The notes under the pieces are model-generated. The model made no database searches. It worked only from the letters and a program-made list of their open reading frames with translations, and was not told the DNA's origin. This document shows positions 10,161-21,806 of a stretch of DNA of 64,000 nucleotides, in pieces. Numbering within the stretch: position 1 is the first letter of the stretch; each line of letters begins with the position of its first letter. The stretch spans positions 17,970,933-18,034,932 of the forward strand of contig CP034986.1 in NCBI GenBank assembly GCA_004026145.2. The letters are read 5' to 3'. The position numbers were made by a program, and so were the translations under genes. Source of the stretch: Takifugu bimaculatus. Its lineage: Eukaryota > Chordata > Actinopteri > Tetraodontiformes > Tetraodontidae.

Positions 10161-10839
10161 AAAGTCTGTGGGTGGATTTAATTTTGCGATCTAATCTGTT
10201 ATCGCTTTTATCCATGTCGCCTAGGCTCCTTAGGACTTCTAACACCATGTAGAAGGGTCAAGATCTTTATTTAAAACTTTATTAAATGAGACTCTTTCAC
10301 ATTGCTCACACTTACAGTGCCACTTGAAGTACCCTACTCATTTCCATCATAAATCACCATGTTGCTTTAAACCTTGATTTACCTTGATTTCTGTTGTTTG
10401 AGCTCTTACTCAAACTGCCTACATGTATATGACACATGGATGCCAAAACATTTTATTTTAAAAAGGTTGATATTGAATCTGTAAAACAAACAGACTAGCT
10501 TGTATTGATTAAGTGAAATTAAAATTTCACATTAGAACTGTCTAAGTGGCACTTCTTAGATGCAACTTCCTGATTTAATTGCTTTTGTGTTTGTCAGTCT
10601 AACACTAATGAATTTTGTCACAGTTTCCCTTGTGTATTATCTGCTGTTCTTTTTTTATTTCCCTCTCTCTTCAGTAATTCAAGTGACACTGTGTTTTTGG
10701 TTGGGTAATTTTAACACAGGGAAGGAAAATGTTGAAGGTGAAGAGGAAGATATGTGAGGAAATTGTATTTTTATTGCATGCATGTGTATCTATGTTGTAT
10801 GTGTTGTTTTTTTTTTTTTAAAGACAGTTGCCAGACATC
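10161..10839. other. non-coding stretch, no gene seen
   Basis: AT-rich sequence beyond the gag remnant. A 5' LTR for the gypsy could lie here but was not recognised. Confidence 0.4.
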
Positions 10840-11270
10840 TACTAATAGTTTTTCTTACTCCCCTGCCTTTCCGTTTGGGACAGGGTGGTTACCTGGTCTT
10901 CTCCCATCACCTTTTCTACACACCTGCAGTGCATCATCCTAGACACACTCAATGCCTGCCATTCACCTGTGGGTCTCTTCACCGGTTCATTGGGAAGCCT
11001 TTTGTGGTACTCGGCTTGGCTTGGTTTTTGCTCACGCCTAGTTAGTTGATGTCACTTCTTTTCCTCACCTGGGCTCTTTGTGCGGCCAGCTCCTGTTGAC
11101 TTTGTTCAGCCTGATTCCTGTCTTGTCCTGCACCTTTGTTGGCTGGTCCCGCTCGCTGTGCTGTTCGCTCTGGTGGCCTGCCGGTTGACCTGTGACCCTC
11201 TATCTAAACAATGTAGGTATGTGGTGTTGTTTTACAGGCCTCTAATATTCAATAAAAGATGCAACGTAAG
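10840..11270 (+). mobile_element. possible LTR remnant, CT-rich with AATAAA
   Basis: Long CT-rich text with ACACACCTGCAGTGCATCATC-like and TTGTTCAGCCTGATTCCTGTC-like phrases and AATAAAAG near 11,251. It is similar in style to fish gypsy LTRs. No paired copy or target duplication was found, so this is weak. Confidence 0.35.
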
Positions 11271-14209
11271 GCAGCAGAATAATTTGGATATTAATTTAGG
11301 TTTATCTGAACAGTAAATGTGCTAATTAACTCCTAAACAATTCACTGCTTGGGCAAACACAGACTTAAACAGGTTTAATCGAGGCTCTACACCCTGTCTT
11401 AACTCCATTAGTGCATTTAATGAAACCCATTGCTGCTGTCGGTAGAAATAAAATCACTTTAATGGGATAGTTATATAGATCTATGGCAAGGTTTAATTTT
11501 GTGCTGGGAAACAAGACTCATGTGTTGCTGACTTCTGAAGCTCATAAGTAAGTGTAGATGTTCCTGAAAGGTTGAGAAATATTCATATGCTGCATGTGAA
11601 GCCAATGTTAACTGGGTCATCTCTGCAGTTTTCAGAAAAGATAGAAAGGCTCCCTGCTGGTTTCTTTGTCTAGAACTCATTACATATAAGACAGTAATTT
11701 ATTTATTCAACTATTTTCATATGCAGACTGAGAATCAAACCAATAGTAAAACCTATCCCCAGTATGGTCTGGATCTGATGTTCCTGAGCTAACTTTGAGT
11801 GGTTTGCTGTAAGATAACAGCAAACCACTGGACCATTCATACGGTCAACAATAGCAAGAAGTGTGATACAGAATTATTACAAATGTCAGAAAAAAATCTT
11901 GCTTATTCCCCTTCACACAAATACAGCAGGTTCTGCGGCCTTTTTGAGACAAGGATGGGTTCAGGACAGATATTCAGTTCTACTGTTGTTGCAGTTTGAT
12001 GTTGCCAGAACTTACTTTCTTCCTCAAGTCCAAGATGTATTAAAAAAAAAAAGGATGATGAATATGTCTAATTTGTATGATCTATTTCCTGTCACTTCTT
12101 AACATGAAGTACTCACACTGAAAATTGTCTTTGGTGCCTGGTGAGGACAGAGAGGCTGCAGGAGAGAACACAGACACTTAAATCACCTGTTTATGATGCA
12201 TAGTTACTTTGTTTAAGCATGTATGAGAAGCGGCCTCATTTCTCACTGTCATCTTCTCCTTTTGACATGACTGTTAGGGAATCAAAGGCCATTCTAAAAC
12301 AAACTTCTTACTGGCCATTCAAGGTGTAATTATCGACAGACATGACATTCCAGTGATTTATTGTCTTAGTTTCAGCAAAAGATAAAATGTAAATCAGAAC
12401 AATAGCTGTCATTTTTCCGATCAGGACAGGGAAAGTTAGCATACAGATTGATTTGCATGTCTCGGTTTTGCAGGAGCAGGAAATTAAGCGGCAAGTCATT
12501 TTCCTGGTGATTTGTGTTTGGTAAGATTTACAAAAGCAATTTGTAAGATTTCGAGTAAGATTTCTGTACTGGGGACATAATATGAACTCGTTCTTATTGA
12601 TTTGCTTTTACATATTGTGTTTATATTCCGGTTGTAATTCAAATTCCTGCTGTAATGAGACTTGCAGATTCTCTGAAATGTTGGACGAAGATCAGATAAT
12701 CGTTGTACAAAATGCTGATTTTCCACATAAAGAGATGTATTTCTGGTCATTTATGTCCACCCTAGTGTGATAACTGAAACAAATGCATTATTAACATAGA
12801 AATGCCCACAATTTTGCTTAGACAGCATTCTGGCTCAGTTAGGGAGCTTATTTTGTCAGAACTCAGCCACAACTTGGGATATATTCATGGATAAGCGGAA
12901 ATTCATGAGACATTTATCTAGGAAAGAGAGGCAAATGCATGTCATGAGTTTGATGTCTTTAACCTCAGCACAATAAAACTACTTCCTTAAACTTTTCCTT
13001 ATTTTTTTTGTCAAGATGTTCTCCTTGTTCCAAGCAGAAACAGATAACATTCACATCTGTACTTCTCTTTTGGTGCTTGTTACTATCTCCTTCACATCTC
13101 AAATATTACCAGTGGCAGGCTAACACAAACATGGAAGCAGCAGCTTGCAGGAAAAAGTGTTTATTTTTTTAAATTATATTTACAAGCAATGTACAGAATA
13201 TCTCACACTTGGTAACAATAAAGGGTGGTCTGGCTAAATAACGGGGGGGAAGAACTGAATGGCCACCACAGCCAGTCCATAAATAGAGTCTGCTGCCCTA
13301 ATCCCAACGAAACTCAAAATGAGCAAAAGTGCCTTAGACAAGAAAGAATAGCCTGATTGGGTAGCGCAGGGTCAGGGAAAAAGAGCGGTAGGCAAGCGGA
13401 AACTCTGTCCTCTAATACCCACAGAAATTAACACACTTTTTAAGGAAAGAGCACAGATAGGTTAGTAACTGGCCAACATGTAACAGTGCCACATTGAGGA
13501 AAAAGCGGAGATACTCCTGTGGGATGCAGATGGACGGCTGGCCTGAGTTATCTCAACCGTTGGACCCACCCTCACACTGCGCTGCACATGAGTGGAAAAA
13601 TGTATAGTGAGAGAAAAGACAGCCTTTTTTGTTTGGCAATGCGGAGGAAAGTAAGTTCTTTATTGCGCTATTTCAACAATATTTGTGCTAGATAACAAAG
13701 TAACATTTTTAAATGGCATCCACCAAGTTAGTTATGTACCAGCTGCCGACTGTTTGCAAAACAACTCAAAAAGTTATAAAAAGTCTTTCACGACCATTTT
13801 TAATTTGCTAAATATATTCCTCATTTTCAAATAGGAAGAAGCTCCTCAAAGGGACACAACTCCCATCAGATGGTTTGAGTGGAGATCATGGACCTCAGGG
13901 AGCTATTCATAGCAGTGACACATTTTGTGCAGAGACCACTGATGTTCAGTAGTTGAATTTTTTATTTTATTTTATTTTCAGCACCAAATAAAGGCTCAAG
14001 TTTTAACAATGTTAAAAAAAAGAATTTCCTTTCCAAGATTTGACTCAAACTGGCACAGACATTGTGTCAGTCTTGGAGAGCCCTTTTAGATCGTGTATCT
14101 GTGACTATGGTTAGATGGCCAAAATCGGGCCCTGAGGTTTTATTCACATTTTATTAACTGCTATTAAGATTTTGATAGTAAAACCTGTTTTCTAAAATAC
14201 ATTTATTTT
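11271..14209. other. non-coding stretch, no gene seen
   Basis: AT-rich, apparently unique sequence without domain-bearing frames. Short open frames at 11.8-12.1 and 12.5-12.75 kb show no recognisable motifs. Confidence 0.45.
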
Positions 14210-14460
14210 CCTACCAGGCCTGATTCTGATGTTGCATCAAGTGAAGCCAGAAACAGGCGCCAAAAAAATGCAGACAGACAACCTAATTGTAAGGAGGTTT
14301 ATTTCTCAAAAAGGTTACGAAAAGGTAAAACTACAATAGCTGGGTAGTGTGCAGGCGAGTGAGGGTGATCAGAGCAGCAGTGAACCAGGAGCTGCAGAAA
14401 TAATAAACAGGACAAAGATGAGACAAAAAAAAAACTCACAAGGAATGCAGACTAGCAAAA
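14210..14460 (-). mobile_element. Sushi-type gypsy LTR remnant
   Basis: On the minus strand it reads TTGCTAGTCTGCATTCCTTG, then GTGAGTTTTTT, CTGTTTATTATTTCTGCAGC, GAAATAAACCTCC and TGTCTGCATTTTTTTGG. This is the same order of phrases as the LTR half at 9423-9688. It is truncated on its left side by the L2 tail at 14,471. Confidence 0.5.
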
Positions 14461-14470
14461 TTTCAATTTC

Positions 14471-14867
14471 AATCTCAAATCAAATCAATCTTTATTTATA
14501 TAGAGTCTTTTACAATCAAAATTGTTTCTAGGCGCTTTCCAGAATCCCAGGGCCTGACCCCAGACAATCAACAGTGGCAAGGAAAAACTCCCCTTTAACA
14601 GGAAGAAACCTTGAGCAGGACCAGGCTCAGGTAGGGGGACCCTCCTGCTGATGGCCGGCTGGGTAGAGAGAGGAGAGGAGAGGAGAGGAGAGGAGAGGAG
14701 AGGAGAGGAGAGGAGAGGAGAGGAGAGGAGAGGAGAGGAGAGGAGAGGAGAGGCACAGAGCACAGAAACACATACAAAAATACACTATTTATGCAAGCCG
14801 CCGGCCAAGTGGGTCAGCGGGGCCGGAGGTCATCACGCAGCTCCAAAGGCGGCGATACCTGTAAAAC
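14471..14867 (-). mobile_element. L2-type LINE 3' end fragment
   Basis: Minus-strand tail (AATCAAATCAATCTTTATTT), then the conserved 3' UTR (GGGCCTGACCCCAGACAATC), a pure GGAGA array at about 14,665-14,752, and the upstream UTR piece CACAGAGCACAGAAACACAT with AAGTGGGTCAGCGGGGCC. The same order appears in reverse at 18.68-19.07 kb. No coding part is retained. Confidence 0.85.
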
Positions 14868-14917
14868 AGGTATACTCGCATGTCATGTATCATATTAAAT
14901 GAGATGAGATGAGCCGC

Positions 14918-15850
14918 TAATATTTTTCTACACTTTAAACACTGTGGCTTATTCTACGGTGCGGCTTATTTATGTTTTTTTTTCGTTGCGCACTATCACA
15001 ACTCTTGTGAATCAGTCATTTTTACTAACCCTCATCAACATGGAAAATACTAGAAGAAAAGTATATGATGCGACTTTTAAGTGAAAGCGATCACTCTGGC
15101 GTTTGAAGAAGGAAATCGAGCTGCTGCACGTAATCTTGGCATTACGGTAATCAATGGCGAGAAGGTGGAGACGCCAGCATGAAGAACTGATCCAAAGCAA
15201 AAAGACGACAAAAGCTTTTAGACGTAAACATTGCAGGTGGCCCAAGCATGAAAGCTTTCTGGAAGACTGAGTCAACACACAGAGAGCAGGCGGCCACCGT
15301 GTTTCCGCTGTACAAATCAGACGGAAGGCAAAAGCAATCGCCACCGCGATGAAAATAGAAGATTTTAGAGGTGGGCCATCGTGGGGTTTTAGATTGTTTA
15401 TTGTTTGAGTAAAAAAGCATAAATAACGTAATTTGTGTGTAGCTGATACAAACATATATTTCAAGGTAGCTGCATTACAGACACCGTTAGAAAAAAAGCA
15501 TTTACCGGTAGAATATATTTATGTTGCTAAGCGGATTAAATTAAAAGAAAAGTTAAAAAATCCTGACGTGATAAAATTTGAATTTAAGGTCTCTGTATAA
15601 ACATACAAGTGAAAAGAGTGGCTGTTGTTTCTTACCTGTCTGTTTGTCACTCGTCAGTGACTCGTCTCTTACGGTAATAAAAACATCTACCAGTACTGAA
15701 TGTTTTTGATCTAATTTTTCATATTACTACGTGGGATACCTGCGGCTTAAAATCCAGTGTGGTTTGTATGAGTACAAAATTGATTTTCTTTCTAAAATTA
15801 GATTATGCGGCTTTTAATCAGGTGCGCTCTGTAGTCCAGAAATTATGGTA
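14918..15850 (+). mobile_element. pogo-like DNA transposon, decayed
   Basis: The right end (to 15,850) in reverse complement reads TACCATAATTTCTGGACTAC followed by AGAGCGCACC, a pogo-type terminus. The left end is eroded but has GTGGCTTATT and GTGCGGCTTATT, similar to the interior of the TIR. Inside is a broken transposase N terminus on the plus strand. Boundaries, especially the left, are approximate. Confidence 0.6.
15040..15390 (+). pseudogene. pogo-type transposase N-terminal remnant
   Basis: The start ATG at 15,040 gives MENTRRKVYDATFK and then a stop at 15,082. After frame changes come EGNRAA-like, RRQHEELIQSKKTTKAFR-like and EDFRGGPSW-like segments, the helix-turn-helix region of pogo-type transposases. 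Everything after about 15,390 is unrecognisable, so the catalytic domain is absent. Non-functional. Confidence 0.65.
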
Positions 15851-16084
15851 GAAGGAAATAAAATATGTCATGTCACATGATACATGACATTAGATGATGG
15901 GGGCATCTTCAACAATATATTTCTGTTCATATTCTGAAATGCTGACCCTCACAGCTAAGGTGTGTTGCTGCCTCCACAGTTCAGCTGAAGATGTGACCTA
16001 TGAGCCCAAATTATCATCAAGGAACATGCCCTTGCCAGCAGGGAAGAACAAAATCCATTGACTTAATAATGTTACCATTCAGTA

Positions 16085-16552
16085 TACCGTATTTACCATA
16101 TCTACCATAAGGCACACGGTATTAAAAGGTGCAGTCTCAGTTACGGGTGCTATTTCTACATACATAAGGTGCACCACATTATAGGGCGCGGGCTTGGTAA
16201 AACATACTGTTACGCTAGCTTAAAAAATGCATGCTAGCGTGTATTAAGCAATGTACTCACGTTATATTTTGATCAATCATTATACGCAAATCCATCAAAG
16301 TCCTCTTCTGTATCTGAAATGAATCCGAAATGGCTTTTGTGAAAGCCGGCAAGTTGAAAAGAATTTACAGATTTTGGAACTCGTTAGGGTTAGGGTTAGG
16401 GTTAGGGTTAGGGTTAGGGTTAGGGTTAGGGTTAGGCGTAAGGCGCACCACATTATAAGGGCCGCCTTATAATGCGGTGCCTTATAATGTCCATTTTGGA
16501 GAAAAAAAAAAAAAGACTTTTAAGTGCGCCTTATGTTTGCGAAAATACGGTA
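16085..16552 (-). mobile_element. pogo-type MITE with internal telomere repeat
   Basis: Inverted ends: the left begins TACCGTATTTACCATATC and the right ends GCGAAAATACGGTA. TA lies on both sides (16,085-16,086 and 16,551-16,552). Near 16.27-16.33 kb the minus strand still encodes the acidic transposase C terminus (SDTEEDFDGFAYND), homologous to the tail at 634-751. A (TTAGGG)n array is embedded at 16,384-16,436. Confidence 0.75.
16384..16436 (+). repeat. interstitial telomeric repeat (TTAGGG)8.8
   Basis: Eight perfect TTAGGG units plus TTAGG, bounded by GGAACTCG on the left and CGTAAGGCGCACC on the right. It lies wholly inside the MITE at 16,085-16,552. The purity suggests it is fairly recent. 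Confidence 0.97.
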
Positions 16553-16557
16553 TTCAG

Positions 16558-16607
16558 TAGTCAGCTGACCTCATTCTATGGACACATAGAATGAGGTCAG
16601 CTGACTA
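16558..16607. repeat. perfect inverted repeat, 23-bp arms, 4-bp loop
   Basis: Arms at 16,558-16,580 and 16,585-16,607 are exact reverse complements around GACA. The left arm begins TAGTCAGCTGACC. The arms contain the 10-bp palindrome GTCAGCTGAC. It starts five bases after the MITE end. Confidence 0.97.
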
Positions 16608-18040
16608 TAAGTCCCTAGCAACTTAGCCAAACCTAGCAAATTCAACACTTTTTCCTGATTAACCTCACTGATTAATGATTTTCTAATCACTAGGCTACAC
16701 AGCAGTTCAGTTCAAATCCTTTAGTTCCCTTTGCTTGGTTTGTCTAGAAATGCTCTTACTTTTACTATTAATCATAGCCCTGAGCACTTTTTCTACCAAA
16801 ATTTAATCGATTGTCAATCATGTTCATTCATGAATTTTTCCAAACACATTTGCTCCTCAAAGATGATGGAGCAAATATGTTTGCTATCTTTCCAGTTTTT
16901 AGCAATTAACACAATTTCTGCAGTTTATGCAATCCCATTAGATGCACCCGATGATTAGACCCTTCTCAAACAGACCAACATCTTTTCCACGACTACAGGA
17001 TGTGCATTTCAACATGGTTGTTTAAGAAATTAGATGCTACTCATTACATCAGTTGGAATTAAATTGTTGCCAGCTGAAAGATGATCATCCATGTAGCAAT
17101 TATCCAATAAAAAACTTTAACTTATTTGCTTGGTTAAATCCAGGTGGCAACTTCCTTTTTGGTCAGGGAGTGTATAATAATTGTGGGGTTCATTTCCACT
17201 GCCTCAGAATCTCCATTCATGTATTGCAGCACAGCCATTATTATTGGACTCTTCGTGACCTCTGGATGTTTGAAATTCATCAATGTGCATGGAAGTTATT
17301 TACCACCCTGTAATATCACCATATGTTTCAGTTCAATAACTTGATGATTAAAAACGAATAGACTTTAATTTCTCTCTGCTAAATGAACAGAGTGTGTTCC
17401 CTCTGTCTCCAGTGCATCTGTTAGAAAATAATAATGTGGGCCATGAAAATATGCCATCTTCTATTTATAGGCTGCAGCCTGATAACTTGTGCCTGACATT
17501 TCCTACAGTTCAATTGTCATTTTTGTGTGTATACAAAGCTATCAGACCCCCTAAACATCAGTCACAGTCTATCTATCTTTCCGTCTGTCTGTCTGTCTGT
17601 CTGTCTGTCTGCCTGTGTGTGTCCGTCCGTCCGCCCGCCCGCCTGCCTGTCACTAGCTACCTAGCTATTTGTTTAGCTCAGATTGAAATTTGGTGGCAGG
17701 AGACCAGGTGGAATATTTTTTAGTCATCCTGCTATTCCTTGATAGATTGAGTAATACTTCATCACCTCTGATTGATTTCCTTTAGCATTATGAAATCAGA
17801 TGTACAGATACTATCTCTGACAGGTCCACTAGGCGTCTATTTTCCAACTGGACATGTCCTTCAATTGATGATCTTCAATTCTTATCCTTGCCACCTCCCG
17901 GAGAATCTAAATTTATCAGTTGTGTACTGCAGTGAAGTGAATTTATTGCCAGCCGGAAATTTTTTATTCATCATGGTCTGGTGATCCTCTTTCCAGTCAC
18001 TTCCCAATCGGCTGAAAAATGGACAGGTGCACTACTCACA
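16608..18040. other. non-coding stretch with a GTCT microsatellite
   Basis: AT-rich sequence, no domain-bearing frame. It contains (GTCT)n grading to (GTCC)n and (CGCC)n at 17,583-17,645. Confidence 0.5.
17583..17645. repeat. (GTCT)n compound microsatellite
   Basis: About seven GTCT units followed by GTGT, GTCC and CGCC variants. Confidence 0.9.
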
Positions 18041-19070
18041 CATCACATTACTCCTGTACTGGCGTCTCTTCATTGGCTGCCCGTTAAATTTAGAATAATT
18101 TTTAAAACCCTTCTTTTGACCTACAAGGTCCTCAGAGGCCTAGCTCCATCCTACCTGGAGGAGCTAGTGATACCTTACCAGCCCAATAGACCGCTCCGCT
18201 CTCAGAATGCTGGTCTACTTGTGGTTCCCAGAGTTTCTAGAGGTAGAAGGGGGGCCGAGCATTTAGCTACCAGGCCCCTCTGCTATGGAACCAGCTCCCT
18301 GTCCAGGTACGGGAGGCTGACTCCATCGCTACTCTTAAGATCAGACTTAAAACCTACCTCTTTGAAAAAGCTTATTGTTGTTAATTCTGTAGTTCCAGTT
18401 ACTATCATAGACAGACAAATTATCATACTTAGGGGGTCGTCTAATCATTAGGTTAATATCTTAGCTATTCTGCTATAGGCCAAGGCTGCCGGGGTCCGGA
18501 AACATGATCACCTGACAGGCCTCTGTCACCCCACTGGGTCATGGTTTCCTCTCCTCTTGCTCTTCATCTCCTCTCCTCTCCTCTCTTCTCCTCTCCTCTT
18601 CCTCTTCATCTCCTTTCCTCCTCCTCATCAAGCAGACTAGTTATGCTGATTCTTGTGTAGTTTTTCTGCCCCCCCCCCCTTCTCCATTCATTTACAGGTA
18701 TCGCCGCCTTCGGAGCTGCATGATGACCTCCGGCCCCGCTGACCCGCTGTATAAATAGTGTATTTTTGTGTGTGTTTCTGTGCTCTGTGCCCGTCCTCTC
18801 CTCTCCTCTCCTCTCCTCTCCTCTCCTCTCCTCTCCTCTCCTCTCCTCTCCTCTCCTCTCCTCTCCTCTCTCTACCCAGCCGGCCATCAGCAGGAGGGTC
18901 CCCCATCATAAGCCTGGCCCTGCTCAAGGTTTATTCCTGTTAAAGAGGAGTTTTTCCTTGCCACTGTTGCTTGTCTGGGGTCAAGCCCTGGGATTCTGGA
19001 AAGTGCCTTGAAACAATTTTGATTGTAAAAGATGCTATATAAATAAAGATTGTTTGATTTGATTTGATAC
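18041..19070 (+). mobile_element. L2-type LINE, 5'-truncated copy
   Basis: It begins in the last part of ORF2 (ITPVLASLHWLPVKFRIIFK, LRGLAPSYLEELVIPY, CYGTSSLSRYGRLTPSLL) at 18,041-18,340. It continues through the 3' UTR with a first impure CTC array (18,543-18,620) and CATCAAGCAGACTAG, then a second pure CTCTC array (about 18,794-18,870) and the conserved 3' stem. It ends in TATATAAATAAAGATTG and TTTGATTTGATT. This copy shows that the family can carry two pyrimidine arrays, so it is the best template for ordering the 3' UTR blocks in the other copies. Confidence 0.88.
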
Positions 19071-19298
19071 TCTTGCCTTAGTTGAAGCCAGAGAAACCAG
19101 ACCTGGTCAGGATGCCTAAAATGCCTTCAAATTAAGAACCTGTGATATTCAATTTAATGTAATTTCTAAAAAACAATTCCGAGGTGCTGTGCAGTGTAAC
19201 ACAGAGTTTCATCTTTAAAAAATGACAAAGCCTATTTTGTCTGTATCATACTAAGAACAAAAAATGTCCTTCTTGGAGATACTGGAGCCTGTCCCACA

Positions 19299-20114
19299 CT
19301 GTGTCCGAAATCACCGCTACATAGTGCACTCAATAGTGTGGATGCCATTTTGAAATAGTGTCCGAATTCTTAGTGAGCATTGCTGTACCTTATGTAGTGC
19401 ACTCAATGTATCCCACAATGCACTGTGAAAAGTAGTGTACAAGTGAGCCTCCTAACTCGGAAATGTATCCCATCAGCCTTTACAGTATGACGTAATACCG
19501 TAAAGGCTGATGGGATCCTTTTTTTTTTTAACGGAATTTTTTGTTTTGGGAAATAAGAAATCAGGATGTAGTTTACAATTGTTTTTAGCAGGGCTCCATT
19601 ATGATCATTTTAAAATATTACAACATAAATGTGTAAAAAAAAAAAATCAATCAATCTTCACTGCCCTCCCTCACTTAAAATTTTTCTTCGGAATCGTCTG
19701 TTCGTCACCAGGTGACAGGATCTCAGTAAAAAAATATTTCCAAAGATAAAAAGTAGCTCTGGGGCCATTTCTTGATGAAAAATTGCTTTCTCCCTGCAGC
19801 GAAATATGACTTGAGAATGTGGCATCACGTCTTGGCTTGAAAATGTCAAGGGACACCAATTATTTTAGGTAATAAGTAATTAATATTTTATTATTATTGA
19901 CAGTAATATTTTATTTATTATATCAAGTTAATTATAGGGCCACTGTTACCATCGACCGGAGTCCAAATTATTATGCAACACTATGACGTCATTTCGCGTG
20001 CGCCGTAGTGTCCGAATGATCATTTTAAATTCAGTGTACTATGTAGTTCACTCAATTCATGTCCCCCATGTAGTGAGTAGTGAATAGGGAACGAGTTTGT
20101 GGTTTCGGATACAG
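19299..20114. mobile_element. 816-bp MITE with CTGTGTCCGAAATC ends
   Basis: The left end reads CTGTGTCCGAAATCACC. The right end in reverse complement reads CTGTATCCGAAACCACA. Sub-terminal CACTACATAG/AGTGCACTCAAT motifs recur in both arms. No transposase is encoded. No clear target duplication was seen, so the superfamily is undecided (hAT-like or similar). A 50-bp near-palindrome lies inside. Confidence 0.6.
19467..19516. repeat. 50-bp near-perfect palindrome
   Basis: Outer 17-bp arms (ATCCCATCAGCCTTTAC and its complement) match exactly. The 16-bp centre (around TGACGTAA) is largely self-complementary with two mismatched pairs. There is no real loop, so it is cruciform-capable. Confidence 0.9.
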
Positions 20115-21116
20115 CGCCAGTGTTCAACAGGCAAAGACGCCAATCCATCAAAGACCAGACATTCTCTCCTTTGAACATACAGTACTGCCATGAAACAAAA
20201 AATACCTTAAATGCAATCCCATACTCTAACAAATTACTTTAGTAATTTCCAATAAATATCACATGACAACTTATTGGACAATTTATCCCTCGGCAGATTT
20301 AATAGTGTTTACACTGACCAGAGCACAACATCACTGAAAAGCTTATTAAAAATCTTCATCTGATAGAAAGGCAATAGAACTTTTATGGCTAAAACCTCAA
20401 TAAAATAATTGTACTTCATATGATAATAATGGTTTGGAAAATAAAAAATGACTGGAACAACTGCGGTGTCATTACAAAATTACCTCAACCAATATCAATC
20501 TCTTTGTCCAGTGATGAATAAAGTGCGAGGCATGTTTGTGCTGTCGACCCTTTTCATGCCTTTGTAAAGCAAGTCATTGTCTCTTCAGTCAATGGACGAA
20601 ACTGACTAACTGACAGAACAAAGAGTTTACTCTCTTTTCAAAACCCATAACTGATTGTGACAGGGTGGCTTATTATTGCATAATACATCATTTGCATCAC
20701 TCCATGGTGAAATGAACTCATTTCATGGTCCACCGGGTGGTTCACAAGGACCTGCTATGTGAGAATATCTGTTTGTCCATTTAACGGCTGGTTGGGGCAG
20801 AGTTTCACAGAGTCAAGAAGACAACATTGAAGACTTCGAGTGCCTTGGAACCTCGACCGAAAAGTGCAAATTGTTGTGAAGAACTACTTCTAAGAATAAA
20901 AAAAGGAACTTTTGAGGATTTCTGGCTAGATCACGCAGTGAAGTTTGATCCTAACCTCCTGCTTGGCCTGGACATGATTCAGGTTCCTGAGTCACACTAA
21001 ACTCTTTTCGTATATTATGGAATTTAAAATAAGCACAACAATTAACTTAAAAATGTTGTATTTAGCATACAGGCTGAAGGCCTGATAAATGTTGCCATAC
21101 TTAAGCCTAGACTAAT
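20115..21116. other. non-coding stretch with a dispersed repeat copy
   Basis: No gene was seen. About 20,805-20,970 resembles 27,326-27,490 (shared CTTTGGAACCT-like and TTTGATCCTAACCTCCTGCT segments), so this is probably part of an old unnamed repeat. The right edge is the ERV1 5' LTR. Confidence 0.45.
20805..20970 (+). repeat. dispersed repeat, copy 1
   Basis: It aligns by eye with 27,326-27,490 in the same orientation. Shared parts include GCAGAG...ACAGAG at the start, GAAGACT.CGAG, TGGAACCT and TTTGATCCTAACCTCCTGCT at the end. Identity is moderate. Family unknown. Confidence 0.4.
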
Positions 21117-21422
21117 TGTTAGGTTCAAAATGTTCATGTAACAATGCTGTAACTACTTATTATCACTCCTGACCATGACCATGTTCCTTTTGTATATATC
21201 ATGCTTTGTTTTATCATGTGACGTTTACACTTACGCTTATGGTAATCTTACATGTTCGTGTGCTAGTATAAGAATAAACCTCACCAGGGCCCACACTTGT
21301 ATCCCACACTGCAGACGTGTGGCTGCCCTTGCAGCAAGTAAACTGAAGCTTCCGTCTCATTCCTCTGATGGCAACAGCACGGGAAGAAAACTGATCACTT
21401 TCTCCTCAACACTAATTCCACT
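21117..21422 (+). repeat. ERV1 5' LTR
   Basis: It matches the 3' LTR from TGTTAGG to AATTCCACT but lacks about 95 bp that the 3' LTR has after CTCCTGACCA, and has other small length differences. TATAAGAATAAA at 21,267-21,278 combines a TATA-like box with a poly(A) signal. The end is set where the two copies stop matching. Confidence 0.8.
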
Positions 21423-21655
21423 GATAAAACTTGATCCTTCGAGCCGGATCTCTTTTGAGATCACGAACCCGAGAAGTGCGATCCTGAAGACATCATCCAA
21501 CGGCGGCAACGACGCCGAAGTCTGCGGCAGATAAGAAAAAGACCTGAGGACGTGAATTTGTTCCAGGCCAGCGGTTAGAACAGTTCCCAGTGTTGAATGG
21601 TGGCCGACGGACGCATCTCCTCGCAATAAATTGTTGCCTCAGAGGGTGAGACCTG

Positions 21656-21806
21656 GTTAGACTTAGCCGTAATTAAGTGGGTTAAACTTAGCCATCAATT
21701 AAGTGGGTTACACTTAGCCGTAATTAAGTGGGTTAAACTTAGCCATAATTAAGTGGGTTATACTTAGCCATTAATTAAACAGGTTATAACTTAGCCATAA
21801 TTAAGT
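21656..21806. repeat. 25-bp tandem repeat in the ERV1 leader
   Basis: About six copies of a unit like ACTTAGCCGTAATTAAGTGG plus GTTAA, with small changes between copies. It lies between the 5' LTR and the first long reading frame, where the packaging signal or an IRES would be in a working retrovirus. Confidence 0.9.

Noticed and set aside
16384..16436. TTAGGG array as a true chromosome end or fusion scar
   Set aside because: It is only 53 bp and lies entirely within the inverted ends of a MITE, with ordinary sequence on both sides.
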